Below are positions 23,104 through 33,158 of a stretch of DNA of 64,000 bases, piece by piece. Each line of letters opens with the position of its first letter. Within the stretch, counting starts at the first letter, position 1. Below the pieces are notes generated by a model. That model saw only the letters and a program-made list of their open reading frames with translations. It was not told where the DNA came from and did not search any database. Position numbers and translations under genes: made by a program. Origin of the DNA: Asparagopsis taxiformis (taxonomy: Eukaryota; Rhodophyta; Florideophyceae; Bonnemaisoniales; Bonnemaisoniaceae); the NCBI GenBank assembly GCA_030407315.1, contig JALQPE010001848.1:1-64000 (forward strand), read 5' to 3'.

Positions 23104-23778
23104 ATGAAAGCCTTTTCTGTGTTGCTCACGTTCATCTTGGTCGCTGTTCACTATGGTGCTGCGGAAGTCATCAGTCGCCGCGGACCGCTTGCAAACAATA
23201 ACCTTCTAACGAGTGCAAATTTAAGAATTTTCCGACGTGTCCAACGCAATTTATCGTGTCCGAAGAACATTTGCTTCGCCCTGGACGGGTCTGAGGCGGT
23301 TTCGCGGCAGGAATATGGGCGGATTGTATCATTTGCGCAAGTAGTTGCCGCAATTATTAGAGGTGATGAGCGGTCGCAGTTTGCAGCGGTTCAGTATGGA
23401 CTGCGCAACATAGAGATTGCATCGCTTGGGCGACGTGGATTTTTGAGATCACTGGGACGATCGCGGGCGGCTGGAGCGCAGCGGACATTTACAAGCGCTG
23501 GACTGGGGTTTTGCATCAATGAATTGCGCGGGAGTTTGAGGGAATCTAGTGTGATTGTGATAGGTGATGGGCGGTCAAACTTTGGAACGGACCCGCGTTT
23601 GTTGGTAGAAAGATTTTTCAACGACGACATGCGACTGGTGTCTGTCGGAGTTGGATTCGGGAGTCGAGCACGCTTGAGAGAGGCTTTGGGTGGTCGTGAT
23701 AATGTCATATCTTTGAATGATTACAGCTCACTGCAGAGATCAGTTGTTCGCGTAGTTCGTGCTGCCTGTTCCTCCTAG
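23104..23778 (+). CDS. Secreted von Willebrand factor A domain protein (1)
   Basis: A 224-residue protein starting at the ATG at 23104; the frame is open upstream but has no earlier ATG nearby. Residues 1-20 (MKAFSVLLTFILVAVHYGAA) form a signal peptide. The rest is a single vWA domain, a Rossmann-like fold that binds ligands through a metal site. The MIDAS motif is degenerate: D61-x-S63-x-A65 where a third Ser is usual. T128 or T130 and D155 (GDGRSNFG) are the other candidate ligands. It shares the layout and the DGRSNFG signature with the next gene, so the two are tandem paralogues. The missing MIDAS Ser may mean weakened metal binding. Role unknown; an extracellular or wall adhesion function is inferred. 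Confidence 0.85.
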   Translation: MKAFSVLLTFILVAVHYGAAEVISRRGPLANNNLLTSANLRIFRRVQRNLSCPKNICFALDGSEAVSRQEYGRIVSFAQVVAAIIRGDERSQFAAVQYGLRNIEIASLGRRGFLRSLGRSRAAGAQRTFTSAGLGFCINELRGSLRESSVIVIGDGRSNFGTDPRLLVERFFNDDMRLVSVGVGFGSRARLREALGGRDNVISLNDYSSLQRSVVRVVRAACSS

Positions 23779-25036
23779 CTGTGCTGGAATGCAGCGGGGA
23801 GGATGCTCGCCAGCAATGTCGGAGACATTTAAAAAAAAGATTTTTATAGTGGCGAGTTGGTGGTAAACTTGGAATCAATCCCACTGCGCTGTGATTGACC
23901 ACAAGTTTTGTTGGTGACCTGAGCATTACTGGAATCGACAGTATCGTGCTGTAGAGAGTATGAAACGGCAGAAGCAATTGTTAACTAAATTAATTTGTCG
24001 AGACGGAGTGTTGTAAATTTCTACCATACATGTTGAGCGCCTTACTACGGCACCGCGCGGTAGTAAGTTGTGCCGATGAGCCGATGAGGAAAAAAGCGAG
24101 CGCGCGTTCCCTAATGGTACGACTTGGTCTTATTGAAGAAGACGTCAGCGTGCTTTCGAGTCCTTGTGAGATATCGAAACAAGATTTTCCCCACGCAAGA
24201 GTGGAGATTACGATGGAGCTCAGTTGGGCAAGAAGTTGACGTCACCCACATAGAAGCTCCATCCAATATTGCGAGCGTCCACTACGAGTAGATATACGTT
24301 GCACGATTCTACTGGACAGCAGGGCACTGTAAGTAGACACGTTGAATAATAGCACCAAACAGCAGTGCTATCTTGATGTTACACGCTTGCTCGGCAAAAT
24401 AGGCAAGGAGGCTCAGGTCCAATCACTGATGAAGCCTACGCTGACGTTGTCCATGGAGACGTCAACATTAAGGGAGAGCGCCTCTTGGAGAGCTACCGAG
24501 TAACTTGCAAGTAATTTCCTACCCTTTCATCGTTGCTTCTTCTTGCTCGTCATACATCTACCGATCCCTGCCAAGTCTTGATCAATTCGGCAGCTGTAAG
24601 TTGCGCGTGTAGCACCGCCTGCATGATGAGGCCATGTTTTCCGTGCAGCAAAACAATTTTTCCAGCATATTTCCTTATCATCTCGCGTTATGTCACGACC
24701 TGTGATAAATTTGTTAACTTGTTCTGTTATCGTTTGCAATTATTCAACGCTGCACCACGCGCTTCCCCTCTCACCCAGATCGCCGCCCCTCCCCAAGCCC
24801 AGCGCACCTTTGCATCGCATACCCTATGCATGCAGCCACTCTATCACATCAATGCAGCAAATTTCAAAATGCCCTGTTGGGCCCAACAAATATGAGCTAT
24901 CTTGCTGCGTTCGCTGTACATTCCAACTCTACTATTCCTATTTAACCACCACTTCCCCACCCGCCACACCCGGCTAACCATCATCACCATCATCAATTCC
25001 ACACATTCAGCCTCAGTCTAACCAACAACCTGCACA
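23779..25036. other. Spacer between the two vWA genes
   Basis: No supportable gene. The final part (24900-25036) is CT- and CA-rich with a TATTTAA box at about 24940, about 95 bp upstream of the ATG at 25037, and probably carries the promoter of the second vWA gene. Confidence 0.4.
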
Positions 25037-25768
25037 ATGAAAACTTTCTTCGCAACCGTTCTTTCCTTCACTCTCTTCGCCCTTGTCGCCGCCCAAGAAG
25101 AGGATGCTTTCCAGACACTCATTGACAGAGGCAACAGGTTCGCCACCGATCCGGAAGCGCTTCTCAGAGCTCGTGCCCTTCGCCAGGACGTTATCAACCA
25201 GGGTGGATGCAATCTCAATGTCTGTTTCGCTATCGATCTGAGCAACAGTGTGTCTGAAATTGACTTTATCTTTCAGCGAGAGTTTGTTCAGTTTATCCTA
25301 GCCATTGCCGGTGCCAGTGGTAGTGAAGATACCGAGAACACTGCCTTTGCTGCAGCCTCCTACGGCCTAAGCATTCGCGAGATTTCGCCGCTGACCAACG
25401 ATGTCGAGGCACTTCTACTGAAGATTGACGAAGCTGAATTCATTACAGCACCGACCTCTTTCCTTGCCGCTCCTATCGGATACTGTGGTCAGGAGCTTCG
25501 CGCACGCCAAGAAGATGTCAACAAGATGGTGCTGTTTACTGATGGAAGATCCAACTTTGGAGGTAACCCGGTACCCATTGCTCGCAGCCTGCGAAGGAGA
25601 GACGGCATTAACATCTGTGCGGTCGGTATTGGCTTCCAGGACAACCTCGTTCTCCGTCAAATTACTGGTGATAGGAACCTTGTTTTGGAACTAGACAGCT
25701 TCTTCGAACTTTTGGACATTCTTGAGGCTTTGGTCGCACAGGTGTGCAGTCTGGAAACGTCGTCATAA
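25037..25768 (+). CDS. Secreted von Willebrand factor A domain protein (2)
   Basis: A 243-residue protein with a signal peptide (residues 1-19, ending LVAAQ) and one vWA domain. The MIDAS is complete: D67-x-S69-x-S71 (DLSNSVS), a Thr around 138-140 and D169 (FTDGRSNFGG). Cysteines near residues 58, 63, 150 and 236 could form disulfides, as expected for a secreted protein. It follows the first vWA gene in the same orientation about 1.26 kb downstream. The two share the YGLxxxEI, GxCxxELR and DGRSNFG blocks and so arose by tandem duplication. Ligand and location outside the cell are not evident. Confidence 0.88.
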   Translation: MKTFFATVLSFTLFALVAAQEEDAFQTLIDRGNRFATDPEALLRARALRQDVINQGGCNLNVCFAIDLSNSVSEIDFIFQREFVQFILAIAGASGSEDTENTAFAAASYGLSIREISPLTNDVEALLLKIDEAEFITAPTSFLAAPIGYCGQELRARQEDVNKMVLFTDGRSNFGGNPVPIARSLRRRDGINICAVGIGFQDNLVLRQITGDRNLVLELDSFFELLDILEALVAQVCSLETSS

Positions 25769-26127
25769 ATTGGTGGAGCACGAGTGACCGATAATTTGTG
25801 TGGTGATGCATGAGTCGGTCGCATTGCATGGGCAGCTGCTAACCGTGTGGCAAGCGTTGTACACACAATTTTTTTTCATGCAGCTGGAACGCCTTTGCTA
25901 GGTAGATTGTTGTTCTTAATCACCTATAGTATTGAGGAACAATAGTGGTTTGATTGAGTATCCTCAGAAGCTATCTTTACTAATCTCCTCGCGGAAGAAA
26001 TGATGCAAGGAATACTGAAGTAAAACTCTAACACTTTTGGCAAATTGCGTCACGCGTTTACAGTAGTAGTGCAGCACTGTACAGTATAATGATCATACAG
26101 ACAACTTTATACAGATAACATACGGTA
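25769..26127. other. Convergent 3' spacer
   Basis: AT-rich DNA between the stop codons of the second vWA gene and the sulfotransferase gene. It presumably holds both polyadenylation sites; nothing else was seen. Confidence 0.5.
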
Positions 26128-27186
26128 TTAGCGTACTTGATATGGGAACTGGTATCCGAACATCGAGATGTCCTCCAAATAGTAATCGCGAACGTAGCGC
26201 TCGCACTCGCGACACTGCTCATAAAAGCTGCTGTATCGGTCGCTCGATTGTCGATTGAGATCGATAGCGGCTTGAGAAAACTTTGGCAGAGGCGCTACAT
26301 TGGCCGATCGACGTTTATTAATTTCAGCCACGACTTGGTCCATCATGAGCGTGATGTTGGCGGTATCCACGATATAATCCACGGCACAGTTCATACCCGA
26401 CGCGTCACAAAGCTCGGGCATCAACGGGTCCCAATGGGTGTACGGCAATCTGCGGTCCTCATGACGGGTGGTTCCACCGCACGTTCCACGAAAGTCGCCC
26501 GGGTTACGCGCAAATTGTTCAAAGGTACCGAAGCGTTCCAACTCGCAATACGTGTAGGAGCTGACGGCACGTTGGTACGGATTTCGTACGGCTGCAAAAA
26601 TAAAGTACTGCTCCAGCGTCTTCCACGGAATGGACGACAGCGGCGGCGGAAACTTGGCGCTTTTGGATTCGTACAATGACTCGATGGTTGGCGAAATAAT
26701 ATCAGGCGAGCAATTGGCACGAATGGGAATCTTGCTCACCTTGCGCCACCAATGGTGCACGGCGGTGTCGCCGGGACGTATCGGGCAGAGTGTCGGTCGG
26801 AGAAAGCCGTTGAGTAGTGTAGAACCGGCGGTTTTGCGCGTCTTGATAAAGATAAATTTATACTCGTGCGATACGGCCACCTGTGTGGCGATGGGGAGCA
26901 TGCCCAGTCGGAGACGTTTCTTTACAAAGCCGAGCAGTGGGCGGCACGGGCGCGAGTGCGAGTGCATGAAGCATCGGTTGGTGATGTTGTCCGGCACGGA
27001 GAGCGGGAGATGGTGTGGAATAGATTGAGATTGGACGGCGATGTGTGGAGCGCTTTGAAGCGTGCTAGGGACGGATGGGAAGAATGGGGCGGCAAGGGCG
27101 AATATGATCACGAATAGTGTGACGAGGAGAAGGGATAGTGCGAGGTTTCTGGCTCGGCTTGTTCTGTGATGAGTGGACGACTTCAT
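26128..27186 (-). CDS. Carbohydrate sulfotransferase (type II membrane protein)
   Basis: Transfers sulfate from PAPS to a glycan, presumably in the Golgi. From the ATG at 27186 it is 352 residues with a short basic N-terminus and one transmembrane anchor at about residues 14-36 (LALSLLLVTLFVIIFALAA). The PAPS 5'-phosphosulfate loop is KTRKTAGST (residues 115-123) and the 3'-phosphate site is AAVRNPYQRAVSSY (about 198-211), as in the Sulfotransfer_2 group. A longer frame begins at an ATG at 27264. However, a TATATA box lies at 27241-27249, between the two ATGs, so the inner start is preferred. It is divergent from the RINT1-like gene. In a red alga it may sulfate galactans, but the substrate cannot be read from the sequence. 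Confidence 0.88.
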   Translation of the reverse strand: MKSSTHHRTSRARNLALSLLLVTLFVIIFALAAPFFPSVPSTLQSAPHIAVQSQSIPHHLPLSVPDNITNRCFMHSHSRPCRPLLGFVKKRLRLGMLPIATQVAVSHEYKFIFIKTRKTAGSTLLNGFLRPTLCPIRPGDTAVHHWWRKVSKIPIRANCSPDIISPTIESLYESKSAKFPPPLSSIPWKTLEQYFIFAAVRNPYQRAVSSYTYCELERFGTFEQFARNPGDFRGTCGGTTRHEDRRLPYTHWDPLMPELCDASGMNCAVDYIVDTANITLMMDQVVAEINKRRSANVAPLPKFSQAAIDLNRQSSDRYSSFYEQCRECERYVRDYYLEDISMFGYQFPYQVR

Positions 27187-27240
27187 GGTGGACGAGAGCG
27201 CGTCGAAGGATGGCGGAATGGTCGGACGCTGGTACCAGGT

Positions 27241-27249
27241 ATATATAAA
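27241..27249 (-). promoter_or_regulatory. TATA box of the sulfotransferase gene
   Basis: ATATATAAA on the plus strand, TTTATATAT on the minus strand, about 55 bp upstream of the ATG at 27186. Its position decides against the upstream ATG at 27264. Confidence 0.65.
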
Positions 27250-27603
27250 GTGTATTGTCGACATGACTTGATCGTGGCGGCGAAAAGTGAAGTGTTGCAG
27301 CGGCAGCGGCGGTGGTCAAGTGCGCGATGTAAAGTCGAGTGATGGATGATCGACGGATAGTCTGTTGTGGTTGGCTCCCGTTTGACTTGTTCGTCAATCA
27401 CGTAAGATGTGATCACATGTCATCTCAACACGATTTCAATGACAGCGCTATCCACGTGTATACGTACAAACTTTACTGAATTCCAATTGATTTTCATCCC
27501 AAATTGTATTTTTCACTCCGCTACATCCCACTCCGTCTCTTCCCTTCCCTGCGCTTCGCTTCGTCACCCACCGCTCCAACTCTCCCCTGCTCGTGCCACC
27601 GTC

Positions 27604-30096
27604 ATGCACCACGACTTGGATCTTGCAGCCGCCGTGCTCGCAGCTGGTAGCGCTACCGCCTTTCTATCTCAGCATGTCCGCGATACCGTATGTACAACTC
27701 GTCCGTTTCTCCATACTATCCCCCGCTTCGCAATCTAACCGCTCCGTTCCGCCCAGTCATCCCTTCGTAACATCCGAGCACTCTCCGACCAGTGCGACTT
27801 TCAACGACAGCGAGCGATCGCCCTGTCCGCAGATCTCGACCCCCAAGCGTCCCTCCAAACCGCCGCACGCACCGCCCTTTCCCATTCCCACCATCGTCTC
27901 CAAGAGATCAAGCAGCGCTCCCAAACCACCATCGCCGATTATAATGCCACAACTGAAAAGCTCAACACTCTTCTGCAAACTTTCCAACAACTCAACCTAG
28001 CTTCCAAACAATACGCAGCCGTCACAACATGTCGCACTATTGCCGATGCCTACATCAAAGCCCTTCGTCCTCTCATGCTCCAAAAGAGGCACGGCTCAAC
28101 AGCCGATATTGAAACTGTTGCCGCTAATATCGATGCCCTCATCCATCATGTAGACGCTGTCCGACGAAAGGGTTCCAAATGCTTATTTGCCGACCATCCG
28201 CAAACCAATCAACGCATCATCACATCCATAGAGAACCGCGCAGTGGACGCAGTCATCAAAGCGCGTGCTGCCTTTGTCAATGTACTCGATAATCATTTTC
28301 GCCAATTCGGCTGGCCCATGAACGTCCCACATCCAGACAAGCACATGCCCGTAATTCACGCCGTCAATTTCTACGTCAAGCAACTTGCCCATCTTCAGAA
28401 GGTCGCAAGTGACGGTGATTATGTTCCGCAAAGGACCAAATGGCACAGCGCTCTCTCAGATTCCTGGGCTATTGCCGCGATTTTACGCGCACCACTCGCA
28501 CGCTTCAAATACCATTTCCTGGAGACCTTTCGAATGGATGATTCTGAGCCACACTCTCACAACACTTCTAGTACTTCTCGCTTCGATAGACCCGAATGGG
28601 CTGCCGAGTTTGCACTCAATCGCATCCAGGAAGCCACTCCGTTTCTCTCCAATGTTGCCATAGATGGTCCCTCGACAGCTGATGTGAAATTTGCTGAAGG
28701 TTTCTGTAGGGTGTTTGCCGATAAAATTGCCTACGATTGTGAACTTGCACTGAGGACGTCGACCAATGACGCAGATGCAGATGTTCTCATTGCCCATGCC
28801 TCGGAGACTGCTAAACAATTCGATTCCAAATTGCGATCAGGCGTTATTCAAGTGAACAACCCTTCAATATCCGATTCATCTTCACAACCCACCTTTCTTT
28901 CGTCTCTTCACTTGCTCAGCTTGAATGAATGGTTTTTAACGACGTGGGCAAGCTCGGAATTGCGGCTAGCCGAGGCTCAAGTCAACAAGCTCTTATCAAC
29001 AGTTTTTTCAGCCGAAGATGATGCCCTGGCTGTGACGTCCCTCTCGAGGAATGATCTCGAACTGCTGTGTCAAGAAACGGTCAATAACATTGGCGCCGCA
29101 AGTCACAAGTGCCGTTCATTGGAATCCCATGAAAGAGTTTCAACATTTTTGAAGCTCACTGAATTGCCATTGCTCAGAATGGTTCGCTCATTGTTGAAGG
29201 ATGAAGTTCAGATAGATGATGTCACCGCTCCGACACCAGCTCAGATTGAGAAGGCAGCCAGGTCTAGTTTCTGTGCAGAACTAGTCGCAGACGCACTTGA
29301 AGATCGTTCATGTGATCCCTTCTACGTTCACCTAGAGAAAACCACAGGTAGTGGATTTTATCAAGAAGAAATGGATCGTTTACGCGCGTTTCATTCGACC
29401 ACCAGTCAAATTCTCGCCGAGGCGATATCCCGAATTTTCGCCGATGACGTTCGAAGCAACTATATGGACCAAGTCCATTTTGGCGAAATCACCGCCCCAG
29501 ATGCTGCCGTTGTTCTAACACATGATCTATCTGAGCCGTTGGTTGGCTCCTTAACCACATTAGAGGGTTCTCTAGCCGCTGTTGCCAGAGCCATACCCTC
29601 TAGGAAAACAGCAGCAGCAATTTGGAGGCCGGTTGCCGACACGCTCGATCGTTTCTTTTTCGACGAAATCATCCTCCAAAGTTTTGCGGGAGGGAGCAGA
29701 AATGCAATGGCAGCTGCCTCCGCCTCTAACAATTATTTAAAGCCAGCGAGCGCAGCTCGAATGGCCAGACAGCTCGCTCATGATGCAGAGACATTTGTTT
29801 CAACGTTCAGTGCGGTTACTGCGAAACCAAAACAATTTGTTCCGCTCTGTTCCGATTGCACAACTATCTTACGAATTGGTTCCTCAAAGGTCTTACTGCG
29901 CGTGGATCCTACGAAGGAGAAGCATACGGAATTTATTGATGCCATCAAGGCGATTTCAGGAACTAACGATGAAAATGTGGTTGAGACGGCAAGAGCTGTG
30001 ATGAATTCCAAGCTTGGTATTGAAGCACTCTCGCCCCGGGAAGCGCTTGAGCTGTTGGCCATTTGTGGTTTGAAATTTGCTATTCCCTTCATGTAG
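27604..30096 (+). CDS. RINT1/Tip20-like vesicle tethering protein (one intron)
   Basis: A subunit of the Dsl1/NRZ (syntaxin 18) complex that tethers Golgi-derived vesicles at the ER, by family. Exon 1 is 27604-27687 (28 codons) and exon 2 is 27757-30096. Splicing keeps the frame and gives 807 residues, close to human RINT1 at about 790. The N-terminus is helical and leucine-rich (LQEIKQRSQTT, KLNTLLQTFQQLN), as in the family. The family hallmark follows in exon 2: a LARFKYHFL segment, then RFDRPEWAAEFAL, matching the RPEW motif of RINT1/TIP1 proteins. Without the intron the first 106 exon-2 codons have no start, which supports the model. It runs convergent with the NT-C2 gene, 99 bp apart. 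Confidence 0.85.
27688..27756 (+). other. Spliceosomal intron in the RINT1-like gene (69 bp)
   Basis: Donor GTATGT at 27688, branch-like CTAAC at about 27735 and acceptor CGCCCAG ending at 27756. Removal joins codon 28 to an exon-2 frame open to the stop at 30096. The intron lies in phase 0 near the 5' end of the gene. Confidence 0.85.
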
Positions 30097-30195
30097 CTAG
30101 ATTTCAAGGAAAGCAGCGCATGGGATGTTAAATATACTTATACACATAGCTAGGTAGTCTTGTGTTTATATGAATGTCAAGTGCCAGCACCATTA

Positions 30196-31635
30196 TCATG
30201 GTCTTATTGAAGACAGGGGGGCATGTGACTGTAACGCAAACAAGGCTTGTTCTTTCTCCATTTCGGCGAGGGCTAGAGATACTTTGGCAATCTTAAGTTC
30301 ATGCACAACTTCAAGGTACTGTGGCTCTCGCCTGAGCGCAGTTTCGAGATCTTCAACCTTCTTCTTCAGAATTTTCTCGCGAGCACTGAACTCCCTGGGA
30401 CGACCCGACTTTTCACTTTCCAATTCCTCCAGCTCTTCGAGCAGATCATCGTTCAGAGCTTCTAATTCCTCAACGCGCCGCATCATCTCTTGCAACTTTT
30501 TTGTCGTTGAACTATCCCTTACTTTCGTTGAGCCACCGCCACCTGCTTGCAGCTGATTTTCTGCCTCCTCCAGCGCTGCTTCACATGCGTCAAGATCAGT
30601 ACGAAGAGCTTCGAGCTCCTCCATGGCTGCATTCTTGGATGCCCTCAGTTTGGCATTCTCCTTCTTCAATGATTCTATGCACGCCTTGAGCTCTGCATTC
30701 TGCGAATCACTTGATGACGAGTTTTTGCTTCCTCTTGAGAAAAGACTGGGTGATTTTTGAGCCTCCTTCGCCTTCTTAACTGTCTTCTTGCTCCTCAATT
30801 TATCTTTGAGGGATATACTGTGTCCCAACATAATTTCATCTTTGGTTTTCTTCACGCTTTTCTTCGTGAAGAACGCATCGGTGGACATTGCGGATTTGAA
30901 CGGCACAGAATCTTCATGAGCCTCTGATTTCATAGAAAGCTTGCGTGTTATAGGCGGGATGTCGGAAGGTTTCGGCGAAGCACTTACATTTGAGAGAGGA
31001 CTTGACGTTGTCAAAAGCTCAACATCTCCCATTTCATTATCCTCATCGCCAAACACGGAATCATTTTCTATGCTGTTGCCATCAGTCATTTCCGAACGTC
31101 CGTCGCCATCATTTGTACTGCCCTTCTTTTTCTTACCCAAGTGGAGAAGTGTTGCATCAAGCTTGGCGACTATTATAGAGCCATTGGAAAGCTTCAAATC
31201 GAACAGTTTTGATGTCGTCGGCCCTTTGATGTGATCAGCAAGATTAAAGACTATTTTTCCGATCGACTTGGCGTCTGCCGAGCCTTTTTTCAACAGCAGC
31301 TTTATTCTTTTCTCATCGAATTGAAGTTCTTCTGCAGGTACTATTGGAGTACCCTTGTTTGTCGAAGATCTTCGAAACATCGTCAAATCCATTGTAAGAG
31401 CATGACGAACATTAGCCCTCCCATTCTGTACCTTAATAACAGGTGTGGCTTGTTCTTTTCCTTTTCTTTCCCACACTACACAGGCCTCTGTTGCGTTTTT
31501 CACATTGTCAACGTAGGAAAGAAAGAGGTCCACCTTGAATGTATAAGGAGTACTTCCAATGTGCGACATAGACCCTTTGGTGATATGCAACCTGGAGCCA
31601 GAACGTTTTGCCAAATCTCGCACTCGATCAGCCAT
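30196..31635 (-). CDS. NT-C2 domain protein with C-terminal coiled coil
   Basis: A 479-residue protein. Residues about 25-165 match the N-terminal C2 (NT-C2) fold of the EEIG1/EHBP1 group: FKVDLFLSYVDNV, ACVVWERKGKE, NGRANVRHALTMDLTMF and then IGKIVFNLADHIKG. This fold is thought to bind membranes. A Ser-rich, charged linker follows (about 170-300). A long coiled coil at about 305-470 (ELKACIESLKKENAKL, ELEALNDDLLEELEELE) suggests dimerisation. The start is the first ATG after an upstream stop. The product may link membranes to the cytoskeleton or vesicle traffic, as its relatives do; the exact role is unknown. It is convergent with the RINT1-like gene. Confidence 0.8.
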   Translation of the reverse strand: MADRVRDLAKRSGSRLHITKGSMSHIGSTPYTFKVDLFLSYVDNVKNATEACVVWERKGKEQATPVIKVQNGRANVRHALTMDLTMFRRSSTNKGTPIVPAEELQFDEKRIKLLLKKGSADAKSIGKIVFNLADHIKGPTTSKLFDLKLSNGSIIVAKLDATLLHLGKKKKGSTNDGDGRSEMTDGNSIENDSVFGDEDNEMGDVELLTTSSPLSNVSASPKPSDIPPITRKLSMKSEAHEDSVPFKSAMSTDAFFTKKSVKKTKDEIMLGHSISLKDKLRSKKTVKKAKEAQKSPSLFSRGSKNSSSSDSQNAELKACIESLKKENAKLRASKNAAMEELEALRTDLDACEAALEEAENQLQAGGGGSTKVRDSSTTKKLQEMMRRVEELEALNDDLLEELEELESEKSGRPREFSAREKILKKKVEDLETALRREPQYLEVVHELKIAKVSLALAEMEKEQALFALQSHAPLSSIRP

Positions 31636-33158
31636 TTTGGCACTGAACGTCGTATGGAACGTTTAGTGTTTGGAATGTTCGCGTGTTTGAAGTGTGAAAC
31701 TATTCTTTCAGAACAAGCTTGGAACAATTGTCTGAAGTATAGTAGGCGGGCAGGCGGAGTGAATATGACGTGATAATGTGCTTCATCGTGAATAAAGATA
31801 GGTGAGTACAACTGGGAAAATGATGAAAGCTCAGTCATGGCGGAAGGTCGAGCTACCAATTGACCTATGCGGTGAATCCATGAAATAGAAAGAAGTGAAA
31901 ATGGACGAGGATTTTATGGGAGAGTGAAAGATTATCGGGTGAAGTGCGTTGAAGGTGTGATGGATATTTGGGCGCAGAACAAGAGTCACCGCTCGATTGA
32001 GTACCACGCAATTTTGTATCATGGAAGGTGCGTGCTGAAGAATTGTTGATTGGTGGATATTGTGCGCCAATGCACAGCGTTGAGGTATCCAGAAGCATTT
32101 GATTTGTAAGACGCTGCCAAGTACACATGGAAGGCAATTTCTCGTTAGGTTGACGGCAAAGTTTGGCATACTGTTCATTACAAAGGAAACTGCAATGCGC
32201 AAGGCATGCACATGGAGCTATAATGGTCATCGATGGATGCAGAAACGTTGGTATATCGGGGCCGGAAAGGGTGAATATAGTTTACAGTTACAGATTATCG
32301 TCAATGGATGGAAGGTGGTCATGACTGGGCGTGGTGGAAATGGGTGTAAACAAGGAGAGACTGCGGCATGTTTCTTCGAAGGTGTTTCCGATTGCACGGC
32401 ACCTGCGGCGGGCGGGTTTGCAGAAGAGGATGGTGGCACGGCTACAAAGCAAGGACCAATTCGAGGGCTGGGAATGATCGGACACGAGACGAATTCATTG
32501 GAATAATTTGTCGAAAGTGGCGGTGAAAGTTTGGCCGAGTGGCGCGAGAAGGGGGACGAATTAAAAGAGGGTGCGATCTATGGTGAGGTGAATCAGCTTG
32601 GCGGTTGGTAAATGTGCTGCAAGTCCAGCAGCGCAGGGTTTGGGCGTGACACGTGCCGAGCTGCATCCAACAACGGACAAGTGGATATGACGTTGCGACC
32701 AAAGGAGCAGCTGTGTGGGTTGCAAGTGGTGTCAGCGCGCGCCGAATATGGAGCAATTAATGAAGATTCGGCCCGTGGAAGCAGGCAAAGATTGCGACGC
32801 GCACATTGCAATCGGACGTGAACCAAGACGGAGCGGCGGCGTCTGGTTTGTCGCGTTGAGGCTCGGTTAGAGAAGAATACTTGGCAACGTTCACGAGAGT
32901 TTGCTCGTCTAAACAGTTCGTTTTCGCCCAATTGGCCCGCAGCCACACATTACTCCGTTACTGTACTATCGTTGCAAGCGCCCAACACTCGTCGTCCACT
33001 TGTCCATTCCCGTTATGTAAGCGTCCCATTGGCATCAGTTTTCACATTCATTCGTGCTGCTTCCATTGCTAACACTTTTACGCACATAACAAACCAACGC
33101 AAAGCCTTGAACAAGCTATCGTTTTTTCTGCACCAATTGTCGCTCAACGCAATCAACA
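31636..33158. other. Divergent intergenic region without a recognised gene
   Basis: Separates the minus-strand NT-C2 gene from the plus-strand GDP-mannose pyrophosphorylase gene. Short frames such as 32099-32506 show no domain and no codon pattern that I can support. A CAACAA-rich leader precedes the ATG at 33159. At 1.5 kb it is long compared with neighbouring spacers, so a non-coding RNA or an unrecognised short gene is possible. Confidence 0.4.

Noticed and set aside
32099..32506. 135-residue plus-strand open frame in the divergent spacer
   Set aside because: No recognisable domain, no supporting promoter or splice signals, and comparable frames exist on the other strand.
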